A DNA stretch of 64,000 bases from Chara braunii. Its lineage: Eukaryota > Streptophyta > Charophyceae > Charales > Characeae. Below are positions 1 to 10,964 of this stretch, one piece after another (position 1 is the first letter of the stretch; every line of letters starts with the position of its first letter). The stretch lies in the NCBI GenBank assembly GCA_003427395.1, contig BFEA01000194.1, forward strand, positions 837,733 to 901,732, written 5' to 3'. Below the pieces are notes generated by a model that did no database searches, was not told where the DNA came from, and saw nothing but the letters and a program-made list of their open reading frames with translations. A program made the position numbers and the translations under genes.

Positions 1-128
1 GGAGTAGTCGCCGCCGTAACCCAACAAAAAGGTAAGGGGACCGGTAGACGCCGAGGGGGCTCCCGGTCTAGGAATCAAGTTGACCCCAATGCTCCTCCAT
101 AGGAGAAAGCGGGTCTTTCTGAGGACGT

Positions 129-335
129 GTGGAGAGATCGGTGGAACTGTCAGGCCTGCATCCGTTGGGTCAATACGGCCATAACCAGTTCAAATGTAGG
201 AACAAGAAGGTCACCGATAAGATCCCGCCTACTATGGGGCAGGAGGTAGGATCCTCATCTCCCGTAGGTAGCAATGTTGCCAGTTCATCAGGCACTGCTC
301 CGGGAAACACGTCAGGTCAGTAGGAATAGTAGCTG
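129..335 (+). pseudogene. Gag C-terminal zinc-knuckle remnant
   Basis: A CQAC pair is readable in one frame just before 165, and the second half of a CCHC knuckle (QYGHNQFKC) in another frame, so the knuckle appears split by a frameshift. Such knuckles bind retrotransposon RNA during particle assembly. A low-complexity Ser/Gly/Pro stretch follows and leads into the protease region at 353. The identification rests on position directly before the protease and on the broken Cys/His pattern. Confidence 0.45.
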
Positions 336-352
336 TTCCTACTAGGTATGAG

Positions 353-946
353 GTGGTGGAGACACCCTCGCCATCTCACACCATGGCCCAAGCGACTGAT
401 TCCCTTGTCGTCCCGCAAACACATTCAGACCCATCGACCCTTTGCTCGATGAATGTGTTTGAGTCCTTAGAGGAGCTAGAGGAGGAGTGGTCTAGACTAG
501 ACCCGCTAGCTTCTTGGACGGCACTAGCTAAAGCCCCGAAGGGTGAGATGTTCGTCAGCAAGATAGTCGTAGGCGGCCGCAAGGTCGGGGCCTATTATGA
601 CACTTGCTCGACACGGAACTTTATTAGTCGCGCGTGCGTTGAGAGGCTGCATTTACAGGGGCAAGTGCAGCGCCTGAGTCGACCTGTGGAGTCGACCTGT
701 GCCAACAAACAGCGCATGGTAGTCAATGACTACCTTCAGGATGTAGAATGCCTGTTCCCGTTCGCGGGAGGGGAGTTGAGGCATCGTGTCTCATTCCTAG
801 TCAGCGACGATCTCCCTATGGATATCTTGTTAGGTATGTACTACCTCTCTGTGGCACAACCTCAGTTTGACTGGGACCGAAAAGTGGGCAAAGTTGAGGC
901 CTGTCGAGTACATGTCCAAGAAAATGTCGTCTTAGAAGTTGGCTAA
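353..946 (+). pseudogene. Gypsy aspartic protease domain, degenerate active site
   Basis: This is a retropepsin-type protease region, which matures Gag-Pol. The active-site loop reads YYDTCSTRNFIS (about residues 80-91) where the family has D-S/T-G-A/S, so the catalytic-loop glycine is replaced by cysteine. The second conserved block is DILLGMYYLSVAQPQFDW, matching the hydrophobic-hydrophobic-G turn seen as DILLGTDW in the copy at 16 kb. The frame continues to 946, but from about 905 the sequence belongs to RNase H in another frame. The protein is therefore a chance fusion across a deletion that removed the reverse transcriptase. Confidence 0.75.
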
Positions 947-2423
947 GTCCACCTATGAGAAAGAACTCTATGCAGTGTTCAAGGCGCTGACCCATTGGAG
1001 ACACTACCTCCTTGGGAGGTTCTTCATCCTCAGGACTGACCATCAGACCTTGAGATGGATGAGAACTCAGCCTGTACTCTCTGACGCATTGAAGCGTTGG
1101 ATAGAAGTCATTGAGCAGTATGACTTTGACCCTCAGTACATTAAGGGTGAGTACAATAAGGTTGCTGATGCCTTGTCACGTAGACCTGACTTCTCAGGTG
1201 CGCTGATTACTGAGTACGATCTTACGGAAGATGTCACTCGATCCTTGGTGGAAGCCTATCGAGAGGACCAATTTATGTCTGAGATCATATGCAGACTCGA
1301 GGCGAAGGATAAACAAACTTCAGCCGAGTTTGAGTTAGTCAATGGCTTGCTGTTTCTCGAGAAGGAAGGGAATAAACGTTTGTGTATCCCTGATAAAGAG
1401 TCTTTGCGTAGTTTGTTTTTCGGCGAGTGTCATGACGCCACCGACCATTTTGGGTACAAGAAGACTGCAGCCAATTTGCTGCGAAGGTTCTGGTGGCCCA
1501 CGATGTTAAAAGATGCTAAGCTGTACGTGGAAACTTGTCAAGTTTGCCAACGAGACAAGCCCCGTACTCAGGCTCCTCTTGGGCTGCTCAAGCCCCTTCC
1601 GATTCCGGAAAGGCCGGGTGAAAGCTTGTCCATGGACTTCATGGATACACTGGTCACCAGCAAGAGTGGGATGAGGCAGATCTTCGTCATCGTGGATAGG
1701 TTTAGTAAGTATGCTAGGTTAATAGCCATGCCGAAGACCGAGTATGTAATCAGGCTGTTCAAAGAGAACTGGGTGAGGGATTTTGGATTGCCTAAGTCTA
1801 TTGTAAGTGACAGGGATGTCAGATTTACAAGTGAGTTATGGAAGGCCGCTGCAGCTGAACAGGGAACTCAACTGCAAATGACTTCTAGAAACCATCCAGA
1901 AGCAAACGGCCAGGCTGAACAGATGAACCGCGCTGTTCAACACCTGTTGAGGCATTACATTAAGCCCAATCAGGTGGACTGGGACGAGAAGCTTGCTCTT
2001 GTCGCCAGTCTGTACAATAACGCTGTACACAGCGCTACCGGGGTAAGTCCTAATAGTCTACATCTTACCTTTAGGCCTAGACTGCCTTTAGACTTCCTAC
2101 TTCCTGATAACCAGCCAACTGTTGCACCGGGCACTTTGGAGTTCGCTTATCGTTACGAACAGAAAATGCAGGAGGCTGTAGAGCACATGCAGAAGGCGCA
2201 GGCAGCAATGATAGAATCTGAGAATAAACACCGCCGCCCTTCTACATTTCAAGTTGGGGACAGAGTCTGGGTCAAGTCTTCAGAACTGGGACAGGAGTTC
2301 GGGAGATCCCGCAAACTCATGCCTCAGTACTTTGGACCTTGGGAAGTTTTAGACGTAGTAGGGACAGATCCTGATGGTCCATCTTATGTCATCCGTATCC
2401 CTGGTCATCTCAGAACTTACCAG
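906..2423 (+). pseudogene. Gypsy RNase H and integrase (pol fragment)
   Basis: RNase H starts after the deletion with YMSKK then STYEKELYAV, and continues with TDHQTLRWM and ADALSRRPD. An in-frame TAG at 933-935 interrupts its start. Next comes the integrase zinc-binding HHCC domain (HDATDHFG ... CQVCQRDK), the catalytic core with the DDE residues (D in SMDFMD, D in VSDRDVRF, E in HPEANGQAE), and the GPY-like C-terminal region (FGPWEVLDVVG). About 500 codons stay open from 939, unusually well kept for this window. The frame is lost near 2423, where one base is missing compared with the other gypsy copies here. Without RT this copy cannot move by itself. Confidence 0.85.
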
Positions 2424-2743
2424 TCTTTCACGCCTCTAAGCTCGCTGCGTTCGAGGAAACTGATCAGTTTCCCTCTCGTCGGTCAATGCTGCCCCCAACC
2501 ATGGACGGAGAAGTCGACATCGATGATATCGTTGACCACAGGGAGATGCCCGTTCAGAAGCCTCCAGGAAGGGGACGTCCTCCAAAGCCAAAGCTGCAGT
2601 TTCGTGTCCACCTCAGACATCACACGGATCCGAAGGAGGACCGCTGGTTTACTCGGGAGGAATTGATGCAGACTGCTCCTCAAATCGTTGCCCGTTATGA
2701 GAAGGATGTATTGAAAGGAAAGCGCCAGATGGATCAGGATTGA
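2424..2743 (+). pseudogene. Chromodomain tail of gypsy integrase
   Basis: In the frame shifted by one base the integrase C terminus resumes. It ends with a chromodomain-like module of about 60 residues (EVDIDDIVDHRE ... DRWFTREELMQTAPQIVARYE). It matches the tail at 34017-34250 (EVESVEDK ... HRWFTRKELLKTAKSVILRYE). In chromoviruses such tails bind histone marks and steer integration into heterochromatin. The TGA at 2741-2743 is the natural pol end. Confidence 0.7.
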
Positions 2744-4195
2744 TCTTCTCAGAGGACTAACGAAGATATGGAGGAGGGAATGCGAGGCTACGCCCGCTCA
2801 GCCCCTTCGGGCCCCTTTTTGCAGCAAGTCGGCCGCCCTAAGTGAAGGCAGGCGCGACAGGCCCTCAGGGCCTCGATTTTCAGGGTACCCCGCAACTGGT
2901 GAAATTCAGACAGTTGCGCTGCGCCAGTTGGTTGAAGGCGCCCAGGCCCAGGCCATATTTTGCAAATGTATCTGAATGGGGACCTGGGCCAGACGCGTGG
3001 AAAGGCCGTTGGGCAGTTGGGCACATGCAACCATCAGGCGCTGGGCCTGCGTGTGAGGTCTGGGCCTGTGCCTACCGGGGCCTACTGGAAGCTTCCTGGA
3101 CTGGACGCAGGCAGGCCACTTCGATATAGGGAAGGGCCTGCCTCCTCATTCGGCATTCGGGTGCTGGCTGCATGCTGCGCGAGCGCTGCTGCGCTATTTG
3201 CTGGCTGGCATGCATATCTCACGGGCGAGCAGGAAGGAGCGGGCAGCCATAGCCGAGCTGCTCCGCTGTAAGCTGGGTGTGGCGCAGGGTGGTCCTTGGG
3301 TGCTAGTGGCATCTGTGTGGTGTGGATCGGGGTTGTGAGTGTTGCGAGAGACATACCTGGTGCTGGAAGCATGCGGCATTGCCCGCTGTATGCTCGTACT
3401 TCAGGAAGCTGTTGATGTCAACATCGGCATTGTAGTATTAGGCTAGATAGGATCTGCCACATGTAGTCTGGGCGCCGAGCGCCAATAGGATACCAACTCT
3501 TGTTCTTCGTTGATGATGATGAGAGACTATTTCAGCATTGTCAATTACGAACTATTGGTGTGTTCTTATTTGGTGAATCTCGTGATGCATTTCTGCTGTT
3601 GGTTCGAGGTCAAGACTATCTGGACTCATATGTATGATGCTGTTTGATTGCTGGAGCTCGCTAATGCTCATCTTCCTTGCAATGAGGAGAAGACTGTTAA
3701 AAAAAAAAGAAAAATAGTAATCTTATTCCGTTCATCTGATTACATTTTGACTCGAACTCGGGTCTCTATTTCAACAGTTCATGTGTGTCCCAACTGGGCT
3801 ACTACGTTCATTGTTTGCGAGCCTGTTTAAGCGCGGCAGGAGAAACCCAATCATGGCAGAGAAACCCAATCATCAGGCCCCTATCGCTTCGCACTTGGTG
3901 CAAAAGCCTCTAAAAGAAAAAAAAAAGAAAAAGAAAAGGCCTTGAAGGCCGTACGGCTTCCTTTTCTTTCCAGGGACAAAAAAAAAAAGACAAGGCCTCG
4001 AAGGCCGTATGGTTTCCCGGAATCCAGGGTTGCGGAATAGTCAGAGCAGCAGTCGTGTGTAACAGTTGGCTAAATCTGCATCTAGACCATATTCCCGAAG
4101 TATGCACCTAATCTGGCTAGTGGTCCCATTGGCTCTCTTTTGTGTGGCATTAATATGAGCTAAGGTTCTTGTTAAAAAAAGAAAAAGAAGAAGAG
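2744..4195. other. Non-coding stretch after gypsy copy, possible 3' LTR
   Basis: No supportable gene. 2779-3400 is clearly GC-rich, with many GGCCTG/CAGGCC runs. This and its place just after the pol end suggest a 3' LTR, but no partner copy is visible to define its ends. 3690-4190 has A-rich runs and no protein-like frame. Confidence 0.4.
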
Positions 4196-4198
4196 AAA

Positions 4199-4322
4199 CC
4201 CTTATCATGACCGATTTCAGTTTGTTCCCGTATTTTTTCCCCTTACCTTGACCGATTTCAGTTTGTTCCCCTATTTTTTTCCCTTATCATGACCGATTCC
4301 AGTTTGTTCCCATAGTTTTTTT
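4199..4322. repeat. 41-bp tandem repeat, 3 copies
   Basis: The segment GACCGATT(T/C)CAGTTTGTTC recurs at 4209, 4250 and 4291, giving a 41-bp period. Each unit ends in a T-rich run. Confidence 0.85.
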
Positions 4323-4429
4323 CCGTTTGTTGGCCAACTTTATCGACAACTAGTTGAACAACGAAGACTGACGAAGTATTTGAACGACGACGACGACTGA
4401 CAAAGTACTTTTAACGACAACGACTCAGG

Positions 4430-4670
4430 CCGGAAAAGACGTTTCTTTGTCTTTTGGGGTAACCAGGGTGCAGTCAACAATTTCAGTTTTAAATCCACCG
4501 CAGGCATCCCTCAAATACAACACATCCCCACCCAACGCTAAAGCTGGGTTGTATACAGTCACGATTTTCCTTGGTTTGGCACAACAGTCGCGGAATTGTG
4601 ACTGAAATGCATTTTCAAACTGAAACCAACCGTGACAGTGCCCTAGTTTTCCCTTTTTTCTCCCCCTTTT
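4430..4670. repeat. MITE-like sequence related to the 54.8-kb MITE
   Basis: Partly inverted-repeat arms (CAATTTCAGTTTT near 4478 against TTTCAAACTGAAA near 4613) flank a centre holding AAAGCTGGGTTGTATACA. That 18-base string is also in the middle of the inverted-repeat element at 54824-54987. It is probably a decayed non-autonomous DNA element. No terminal duplication is visible. Confidence 0.45.
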
Positions 4671-4795
4671 GTTCAAATCGAGCTTTTATTACAGGGCCCT
4701 GTGGCCAAGGCAAATGTTCGACCATGTGAGGGAGACTTTTCAGAAGCAGAGGCTTACGACTCCGTTGTTTCGCCCGATGTGGCCGACTGCTGTTT

Positions 4796-4981
4796 GTTTC
4801 CCTCCCGTTTGTTCCCTTTCAGTGTATTTCCGTTCCGTTCTCGCACTTTATTTCCGGTCCGTTCTCACTAAGTTTTCCGACGTTCCCGATGTTTCCCTCC
4901 CGTTTGTTCCCTTTCAGTTTATTTCCGTTCCGTTCTCGCACTTTATTTCCGGTCCGTTCTCACTAAGTTTTCCGACGTTCC
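4796..4981. repeat. 95-bp tandem duplication
   Basis: The unit beginning GTTTCCCTCCCGTTTGTTCC starts at 4796 and again at 4891, nearly identical over about 91 bases. A chance open frame runs through it. No protein family is recognisable. Confidence 0.9.
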
Positions 4982-5062
4982 ATACAGGGATTCTTCGAAA
5001 GTGAAGGTTTTCCTATTGAAGTGCCCGTTTTTAAAAAGACACTTTAAAATGCCATGGCATGT

Positions 5063-5135
5063 GGTCCCGTGGCCCAATGGATAAGGCGCCGGTCTACGGA
5101 ACCGGAGATTCTGGGTTCGATCCCCAGCGGGATCG
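5063..5135 (+). tRNA. tRNA-Arg (anticodon ACG)
   Basis: A 73-nt cloverleaf folds by hand. The acceptor is GGTCCCG pairing with CGGGATC (one G-U), discriminator G. The D arm holds the A box TGGCCCAATGG, the anticodon stem is CCGGT/ACCGG with loop CTACGGA (anticodon ACG), and the T arm is CTGGG-TTCGATC-CCCAG. No intron. CCA is not encoded, as expected for a nuclear gene. A pol III terminator-like TTTT lies about 40 bases downstream. It decodes CGU, and CGC/CGA after A34 editing to inosine. Confidence 0.97.
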
Positions 5136-5414
5136 TTGTGAGCTAATGGGTAATAGCACGGTTGAAGCAGTGAGCTTTTCTTTCCCACTTTTGGGGGAAA
5201 TCACAGCTGGAACTGTCCTTTTGGTGGGGACGAGCACCTGCTGGAACCGTACCATGGTACCATGGAAGGGGGACCAGCACGTGCTGGGAAGTAAAGAACA
5301 ACATAGTCTTTGTAATTTTATTAAATAATAATTGAAAAAAAAACATAGCACATAACTCGGGCAGTGAGTAGTGGTAGGTAGGTAGTGTGAGGTGAAATTG
5401 AGAGAAAAATATAG

Positions 5415-5452
<38 letters not shown>

Positions 5453-5582
5453 ATGCTTTTCCACGAACTACCCCAGCTGTCTGTATAAGATTGGGGTATA
5501 AGATACACCCACCCCAACAGGTGAGCAACGTTTTGGACGAGTCATAGAAGACATGCATGTGGCCAGAATACTCTGTTGGGTT
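5136..5582. other. Spacer between tRNA genes with poly(A) run
   Basis: No gene. It holds a 30-base A run (about 5420-5449) and, at 5226-5300, a stretch with GAGCACCTGCTGGAA that resembles the hairpin of the poly(A) retroposon family. That match is too short to call a full copy. Confidence 0.5.
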
Positions 5583-5655
5583 GCCGTCCTAGCTCAGTTG
5601 GTAGAGCGCTAGGCTTTTAACCTAGTGGTCGGGGGTTCGAGTCCCCCGGACGGCG
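5583..5655 (+). tRNA. tRNA-Lys (anticodon TTT), copy 1
   Basis: A 73-nt cloverleaf: acceptor GCCGTCC/GGACGGC, discriminator G, A box TAGCTCAGTTGG, anticodon stem CTAGG/CCTAG with loop CTTTTAA (anticodon TTT), T arm GGGGG-TTCGAGT-CCCCC. No intron and no encoded CCA. It is identical over all 73 bases to the copies at 58281 and 59497. Confidence 0.97.
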
Positions 5656-6060
5656 ATCAAAGCAGAGATGGGAAACGAATGTTTCGTTCTGAAAGTAACG
5701 AAGGTCTGTTTTAGTCTTTTGACTGACCTTTTTTTCACTGTGATCTAACAACAGGAAACAAGGATATTAAGATGGGTTCATGTTTTGTTTGCTTTCTAGG
5801 TAGGTGTGTTTTCCCCATTTGCCAGGATGGCTACGTGTGGGTGGGTGCCTGCCTGAGTTGCTGCACAAGAGAGATGCTGGTTTCATGACCGGCGCAGGAA
5901 CCCCCTACAATGGATGACGATGGGTGTCACTCCACTACACAACACTCCACATGCATTTGAATGCTTTCTGGACCAGCTGCATTTGGACGAGTCCAACATT
6001 TTGAACGTACCAGGTTCAGAAAGGGGTCCAAGTGCATGACAAGTGTTGGGGAGTGGAGTG
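5656..6060. other. Non-coding spacer
   Basis: No gene or clear repeat seen. TTTT near 5711 and T7 near 5730 could end transcription of the preceding tRNA-Lys gene. Confidence 0.4.
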
Positions 6061-6592
6061 ACGTCCTATGGGTCTCGCTCCACTACTCTAGATCCCGAAA
6101 ATTTTTGAGAGTTCGTCTCGAGCTGTCAGGGAGCAAAACCTCACGAAATTCCCGCCTTCTCTCCAGTTACTCTGGAAGGCGGGACTCACAAAAAAGTTCA
6201 AGTGCACTACACGACATCACTGCCCAACAGCAACAACTAAATGGTTCGTTGGTCAGCCGTGGTGCCACGTCCACTCGCGAAAAAAATCGAGGCTGCACCA
6301 GGGGCATGACCGACCACGCTAGAGAAATGGGAAGTTGCACGCTGTGGACTGTTCGAGAGTGCTTTTGGGGAGTGGCTTCTGACAACTCTCGAAGGGGATT
6401 TTCAAGTGCCTTTGAGAGTAAGTGGAGCGGCAACGGACTCCAGATTTTTCACGAGTCTAGAGTAGTGGAGTGCGACACTATAGTGGCTTCTGACAACTCT
6501 CGAAGGGGATTCTCAAGTGCCTTCGAGAGTAAGTGGAGCAGCAACGGACTCCAGAGTTTTCACGAGTCTAGAGTAGTGGAGTGCGACACTAT
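6061..6592. repeat. GAGAGT-rich repeat block with 111-bp tandem duplication
   Basis: A 111-bp unit starting AGTGGCTTCTGACAACTCTC occurs at 6371-6481 and 6482-6592 with few differences. Upstream, 6152-6184 forms a hairpin with perfect arms CCCGCCTTC/GAAGGCGGG. A reverse-complement relative of the unit lies at about 49275-49345. A 215-codon open frame runs through the block, but it is made of the duplicated unit and shows no protein family. Confidence 0.75.
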
Positions 6593-6621
6593 ATCATGCT
6601 CTGACTGACAAAAACTGGAAC

Positions 6622-6775
6622 TGACCTAGCTCAGTGGGTACACTCACAAAGTGTTGAAATACAGACCTGAGATCGAATCCCAGTGCAATCAGATGAGTGA
6701 AAATAACTCTGAATTCATCTAAGGCCTGCCGTTGCTCTTTCAAAAACAAGAAAAGAACAAAAAAGAAAAAACGTA
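6622..6775 (+). mobile_element. tRNA-derived SINE, copy 1
   Basis: Internal pol III promoter: A box TAGCTCAGTGGG at 6627-6638 and B box GATCGAATCC at 6671-6680. The body follows (CAGATGA ... TCTGAATT ... AAGGCC), then an A-rich tail. It shares head and body with 20775-20932 and 50171-50326. Confidence 0.75.
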
Positions 6776-6980
6776 CCATCCTCAAAAGCACATATGGTGA
6801 AGCAGGGCACTCGGTTAAACTGCCGCAGTGGGCAGGCAGGTGAGTGAATTACTCACACAGGTGGTCTGGGGAGGTCGGAGTGTCAGATAGATAGGAGAGA
6901 TCCTAGTCGGGATTCGCACCGCCGCCCGTTGTAGGCGGTGAATTAGATGCATAGACCTTAGGAGTTTAGATCATCAGATA

Positions 6981-7070
6981 GAATAAGAACAAATTGGTAG
7001 GCAGTTTGATTGTTCGGGGTTCTTAGAATAAGAACAAATTGGTAGGCAGTTTGATTGTTCGGGGTTCTTA
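6981..7070. repeat. 45-bp perfect tandem duplication
   Basis: The 45-base unit starting GAATAAGAACAAATTGGTAG is repeated exactly at 6981-7025 and 7026-7070, which suggests a recent duplication. Confidence 0.95.
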
Positions 7071-7607
7071 GGCCATGTGGGAATTTCTTTTCTTTCTTTT
7101 CTTTTTTTCCCAGGGTGCAGCACTCAGCTTCCTGGTTTCCTGCGAGTCCTTTGATTTTTCGTGCAGGCACCCGCAGTTTAGTAGGGGTGGCTTTTGAATT
7201 GTTGAGGCTTTTTAGGCCATCTGGGCTCTCTTTGTTTTTTTTCAGGGTTGCGGCACTGTCAGAGCAGCGGTTCCTGCTTTGGCCATTTCTGTCTCTGGAC
7301 GAGAGCCCAACACCTGCGTCTAAGCTGGGTAATGGCCCCAGTTTTCTCGTTTCCGGGTTGTTTGTTGAGGATTCCCGGCCTCTACCTTCATTTTGTAATA
7401 AGATGATCCTGCCCTTTTTGTAATTAAAAAAAAGAAAAAAAAAAAAGCACATATGGTGTTATCCTTCACTTTCCTCGGTAAAAACCTTGCGTTATCCTTG
7501 AAGATGACAAAAACTGTTCTTTCTTTCAACCATTTTACCTTGATTTCATCCAACGATGTATTCAACTTGAATCTCACCTCCCTCCCTTGCATCGTCATCT
7601 CCCTTGG
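7071..7607. other. Non-coding stretch
   Basis: Nothing gene-like. T-rich and A-rich runs, including an A-rich run at 7424-7446. Open frames on both strands are short and do not look like proteins. Confidence 0.4.
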
Positions 7608-7766
7608 ATTAAACCACCAGTGCTTGGCCCAGCTATCAGCCGCGGAAAAAATAGAGTAGAAACGTTTCTAGTCGGATGAATTTGGGCGCTCCTGTAGTAG
7701 CCCGTACGTTTCCTAAAATCGTGGCGCGTTAACGAGCACGACTCTAGGAAGTACTGGTGGTTTAAT
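7608..7766. mobile_element. MITE-like element with 18-bp terminal inverted repeats
   Basis: ATTAAACCACCAGTGCTT at 7608-7625 faces AAGTACTGGTGGTTTAAT at 7749-7766 (17 of 18 complementary), giving a 159-bp element. No flanking target duplication. The same TTAAACCACCAGT word occurs in every unit of the foldback array that follows, so the two are probably related. Confidence 0.65.
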
Positions 7767-7863
7767 GTCTGTGGGGCAAACTCCATCGTCAAGCAAAGGG
7801 CCAGTAATGTTACTGCTCTTCTTCTCCTAGCTACTCCAAGTCTTCTCTCCTTCGGTCTATGAG

Positions 7864-9715
7864 AAAGCTAGGGTAGGGAATCATCGTGAGGCCCTTAAAC
7901 CACCAGTACATCCCGGCCTGGCGGCGCCGCACTGTATGCCAAGCTTTGTTGAACCGCGAGTCGTGCACTTGTTCTTTGGCTGGCGTACCGCTCGGGCTTC
8001 GACAAAGCTTGGCACCCAGTGCAGCACTGCCAGGTCAAGATGTAGTGGTGGTTTAAGGGTTTCGCCATGATTCCCTACCACTCTGGGTTGGAAGTATGAA
8101 GAACAAGCTAGGGTAGGGAATCATGGTGAGACCCTTAAACCACCAATACATCTCGGTCTGACGGTGCCGCACTGCACGCCAAGCTTTGTCGAACCGCGAG
8201 CGGTGCACTTGTTTTTTGGCTGGCGACCACACTCCGGGTTGGAAGTATGAAGAACAAGCTAGGGTAAGAATCATGGCGAGACCCTTAAGCCACCAGTACA
8301 TCCCGGCCTGGAGGCGCAGCACTGCGTGCCAAGCTTTGTTGGACCGCGAGCGATGCACTTGTAAAAAACAAGTGCACCGGTCGTGGTTCAATAAAGCTTG
8401 GCATGCAGCGCGGCGCCGCCAGGTCGGGATGTACTCGTGGTTTAAGGGTCTCGCCATGATTCCCTAGAATCCCTACCCTACTCCGGGTTGGAAGTCTGAA
8501 GAACAAGCTAGGGTAGTGAATCATGGCGAGATCCTTAAACCACGAGTACATGTTCTTCATACTTCCAACCCAGAGTGGGGTAGGGAATCATGGCGAGACT
8601 CTTAAACCACCAGTACATCCCGACCTGGCAGTGCCGCACTTCGTGCCAAGCTCTATCAAACCGCGAGCCAGCCACGAAAACAAGTGCATAGCTCGCGGTT
8701 TGACAAAGCTTGGCGCGCAGTGCGGCGCTGCCAGGCCGGGATGTACTGGTGGCTTAACAGTCTCGCCATGATTCCCTACCCGCCAGCCAAAAAACAAGTG
8801 CACCGCTCGGGGTTCGACAAAGCTTGGCACGGAGTGCGGTGCCGCCAGGCCGGGATGTACTAGTGGTTTAAGAGTCTTGCCATGATTCCCTACCTGCTTG
8901 TTCTTGATACTTCCAACCCGGAGTGTGGTCCCCAGCCAAAAAACAAGTGCACCGCTCACGGTTCGACAATGCTTGACACAAAGTGCGTCACCGCCAGGCC
9001 CGGATGAACTAGTGGTTTAAGGGTCTCGACATGATTCCCTACCCTAAGTTGTTCTTCATACTTCCAACCCGGAGTGTGGTAACTGGATGCTCACTCGTTT
9101 CTAATTGAAGTAAGCAATGATGATGTCTCTATTAATCATGAGCGTCAGCCCATACTTCTCTAACTTTGGCTTCCAAATTAATTACAATCTCCCTATCTTG
9201 TGTCATGCAAGGTCCTTAGAAATCATATAACATCAACAATTATCAAGGCAGTCATGCAAACCAAAGAATGCAATGTGGCAAAATGATTGTGCGTCGTGCT
9301 ACTCTTTTTTTTTTAACGAAAAAAAAACAACTCATTGTGTTACCACACAAAGCGAGGCGAGTCGTAAGAATTGATGCAATTAGGGGATGGGAAAGATATG
9401 GATGAGAAAGATAAACAAACAAAGGGGGAAAAGGGTAACCTCATCTTCCAGTTACCACACTCCCAGGTTGGAAGTATGAAGAACAAGCTAGGGTAGGGAA
9501 TCATGGCGAGACCCTTAAACCACCAGTACATCCTCGCCTGGCGGGGCTGCAATGTGTGCCAAGCTTCGTCGAACCGCGAGCGGTGGCCACACTCCGGGTT
9601 AGGGTAGGGAATCATGGCGAGACCCTTAAACCACTAGTACATCCCGGCCTAGCGACGCGCACTGCGTGCCAAACTTTGTCGAATCGCGAGCGGTGCACTT
9701 GTTTTTGGTTGGCGT
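7864..9715. repeat. Array of foldback elements, full and half copies in alternating orientation
   Basis: Each arm is about 105 bp: GGGTAGGGAATCATGGCGAG, then CTTAAACCACCAGTACATCC, a GC-rich part, CCAAGCTTTGTCGAACCGCG and GTGCACTTGT. Full foldbacks (arm, short centre, inverted arm) lie at about 7866-8078, 8256-8478 and 8576-8782. Half copies lie at about 8100-8225, 8510-8550, 8783-8900, 8936-9045, 9488-9590 and 9602-9710. Many junctions carry a linker CTCCGGGTTGGAAGTATGAA. At 9046-9470 unrelated AT-rich DNA separates the last copies. Open frames here are antiparallel readings of the repeat. Confidence 0.85.
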
Positions 9716-10960
9716 CGCAGCCATTGTGGGCTAGTCGCCTTGAGCCTCCAAAATTTTAGGAGAAGGGCATGAAGAAATCTTGCAAGGTTGGGGCTGTGTA
9801 TTGGTGGTTTAAAAGCAATTTACTTTATTTGCCACGTAATTGCTCGTATAGAGGGAAAGGGATAAAACATACTCTATTCAATCTCTATTGTGATTTGGAA
9901 AGGAGAGAGCGAGATTAAAAAAAACTTAGGATAGGAAAATATAGTAAAGGACAAGGGGAAAATACGACGGACACCGAACCTACGACACGGACTCCTATTG
10001 CCCTTGCCTCCTCTTCCCACTCTTGAAGCATCTCAACGATATCGGGAAGAAACTCAATTCCAATCATAAGAATGGGCAAGGTAGGCAAAAGAGCGAACAG
10101 GCAAGGTAGATGAAAGCGCGAAGAAGGAAGTGCAGTGGACAAACATGAGGCCGTAGAAGACGAGGTACATCTTAGACCACGATAGTTCTGAACCGCGCTC
10201 GCCCTATCCTCTTGACTCTTTATCGATCGAAGATGGCTTGTGCTATTGATTGGAAGAGTAGATATATACTTCCTTATCAAAGTAGACGTCCTACCTGGTA
10301 GTGTGCAATTTTAAGGATTGTGCCTACTACCTGGACCAGACTACTTCAATCAAAGTTGTTTTCGGTGCTCTTCAGACTCCCAGTCGAAAACACTTCTTTG
10401 TGCTTGGTTCTAAATTGTTCCCATGCGGCTACAAGGTTCTTGATGCTTCACGAATCCCAATTTGCGGAAGCCCCTCCTTGAGGGGTTCGAATCTCAGTGA
10501 GTTATTGTTCTCTAATTTATATGCATAGTTATGGATTTGAACCTCGATGTTTATTCAACTGTTATTATCATAGAGAACTTGTCGGTGAACCGTAGGCAAA
10601 ATGAGAGATAATGATAAGAAAAGGGGAATTGTGACGGGCTCTTTCATCGGAGTCTTTTCACTAATTCATCAGGACACTAAACTTGTTGCAGTATGCAGAA
10701 TCCCCTAACATGATGATACTGTGAGTTATAATCGGCCTCAACTGCGATTGCAGTTATCGGTTTATGAATTTGGTGAAACATTTAACATTTTCAATGATTC
10801 TTTTTTGTTTAGGTATTTGGACAATCTTTTCAATTGAAAAATATCCTTATTATGTTAATGCCAAATTTTGTTAATGTTACTTTTTATCAATTTGACCTTT
10901 TTAGTATTTTCTGAAAGCAATTAATGTTACTTGTTGTCAATTCAACTGTTCAGTAATGAC
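9716..10960. other. Non-coding stretch
   Basis: No supportable gene. A TTGGTGGTTTAA word at about 9800 is an outlying trace of the foldback family. 10480-10500 contains GGGGTTCGAATCTC, which looks like a tRNA B box, but no matching A box or cloverleaf is found. Confidence 0.4.
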
Positions 10961-10964
10961 CCAC

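Larger units (their letters stand above)
1..2743 (+). mobile_element. Ty3/gypsy chromovirus-like retrotransposon, 5' truncated by window, RT deleted
   Basis: Order on the + strand is zinc-knuckle remnant, aspartic protease, RNase H, integrase, chromodomain, which is the Ty3/gypsy order (integrase after RNase H). The 5' LTR and most of gag lie outside the window. The whole reverse transcriptase is missing: protease sequence runs straight into the RNase H segment near 905. A stop (933-935) and a one-base loss near 2423 break what is left. A purine-rich tract near 2768-2778 could be the polypurine tract, with an LTR starting about 2779, but I found no second LTR to confirm it. Closest relatives in this window are the - strand elements at 24.8-31.9 kb and 32.7-41.2 kb. 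Confidence 0.85.

Noticed and set aside
5961-6608. 215-codon open frame as a gene
   Set aside because: It is built on the 111-bp tandem duplication, shows repeated peptide blocks and has no family signature.
10440-10500. tRNA-like B box GGGGTTCGAATCTC
   Set aside because: No acceptor stem, A box or anticodon arm could be drawn around it.
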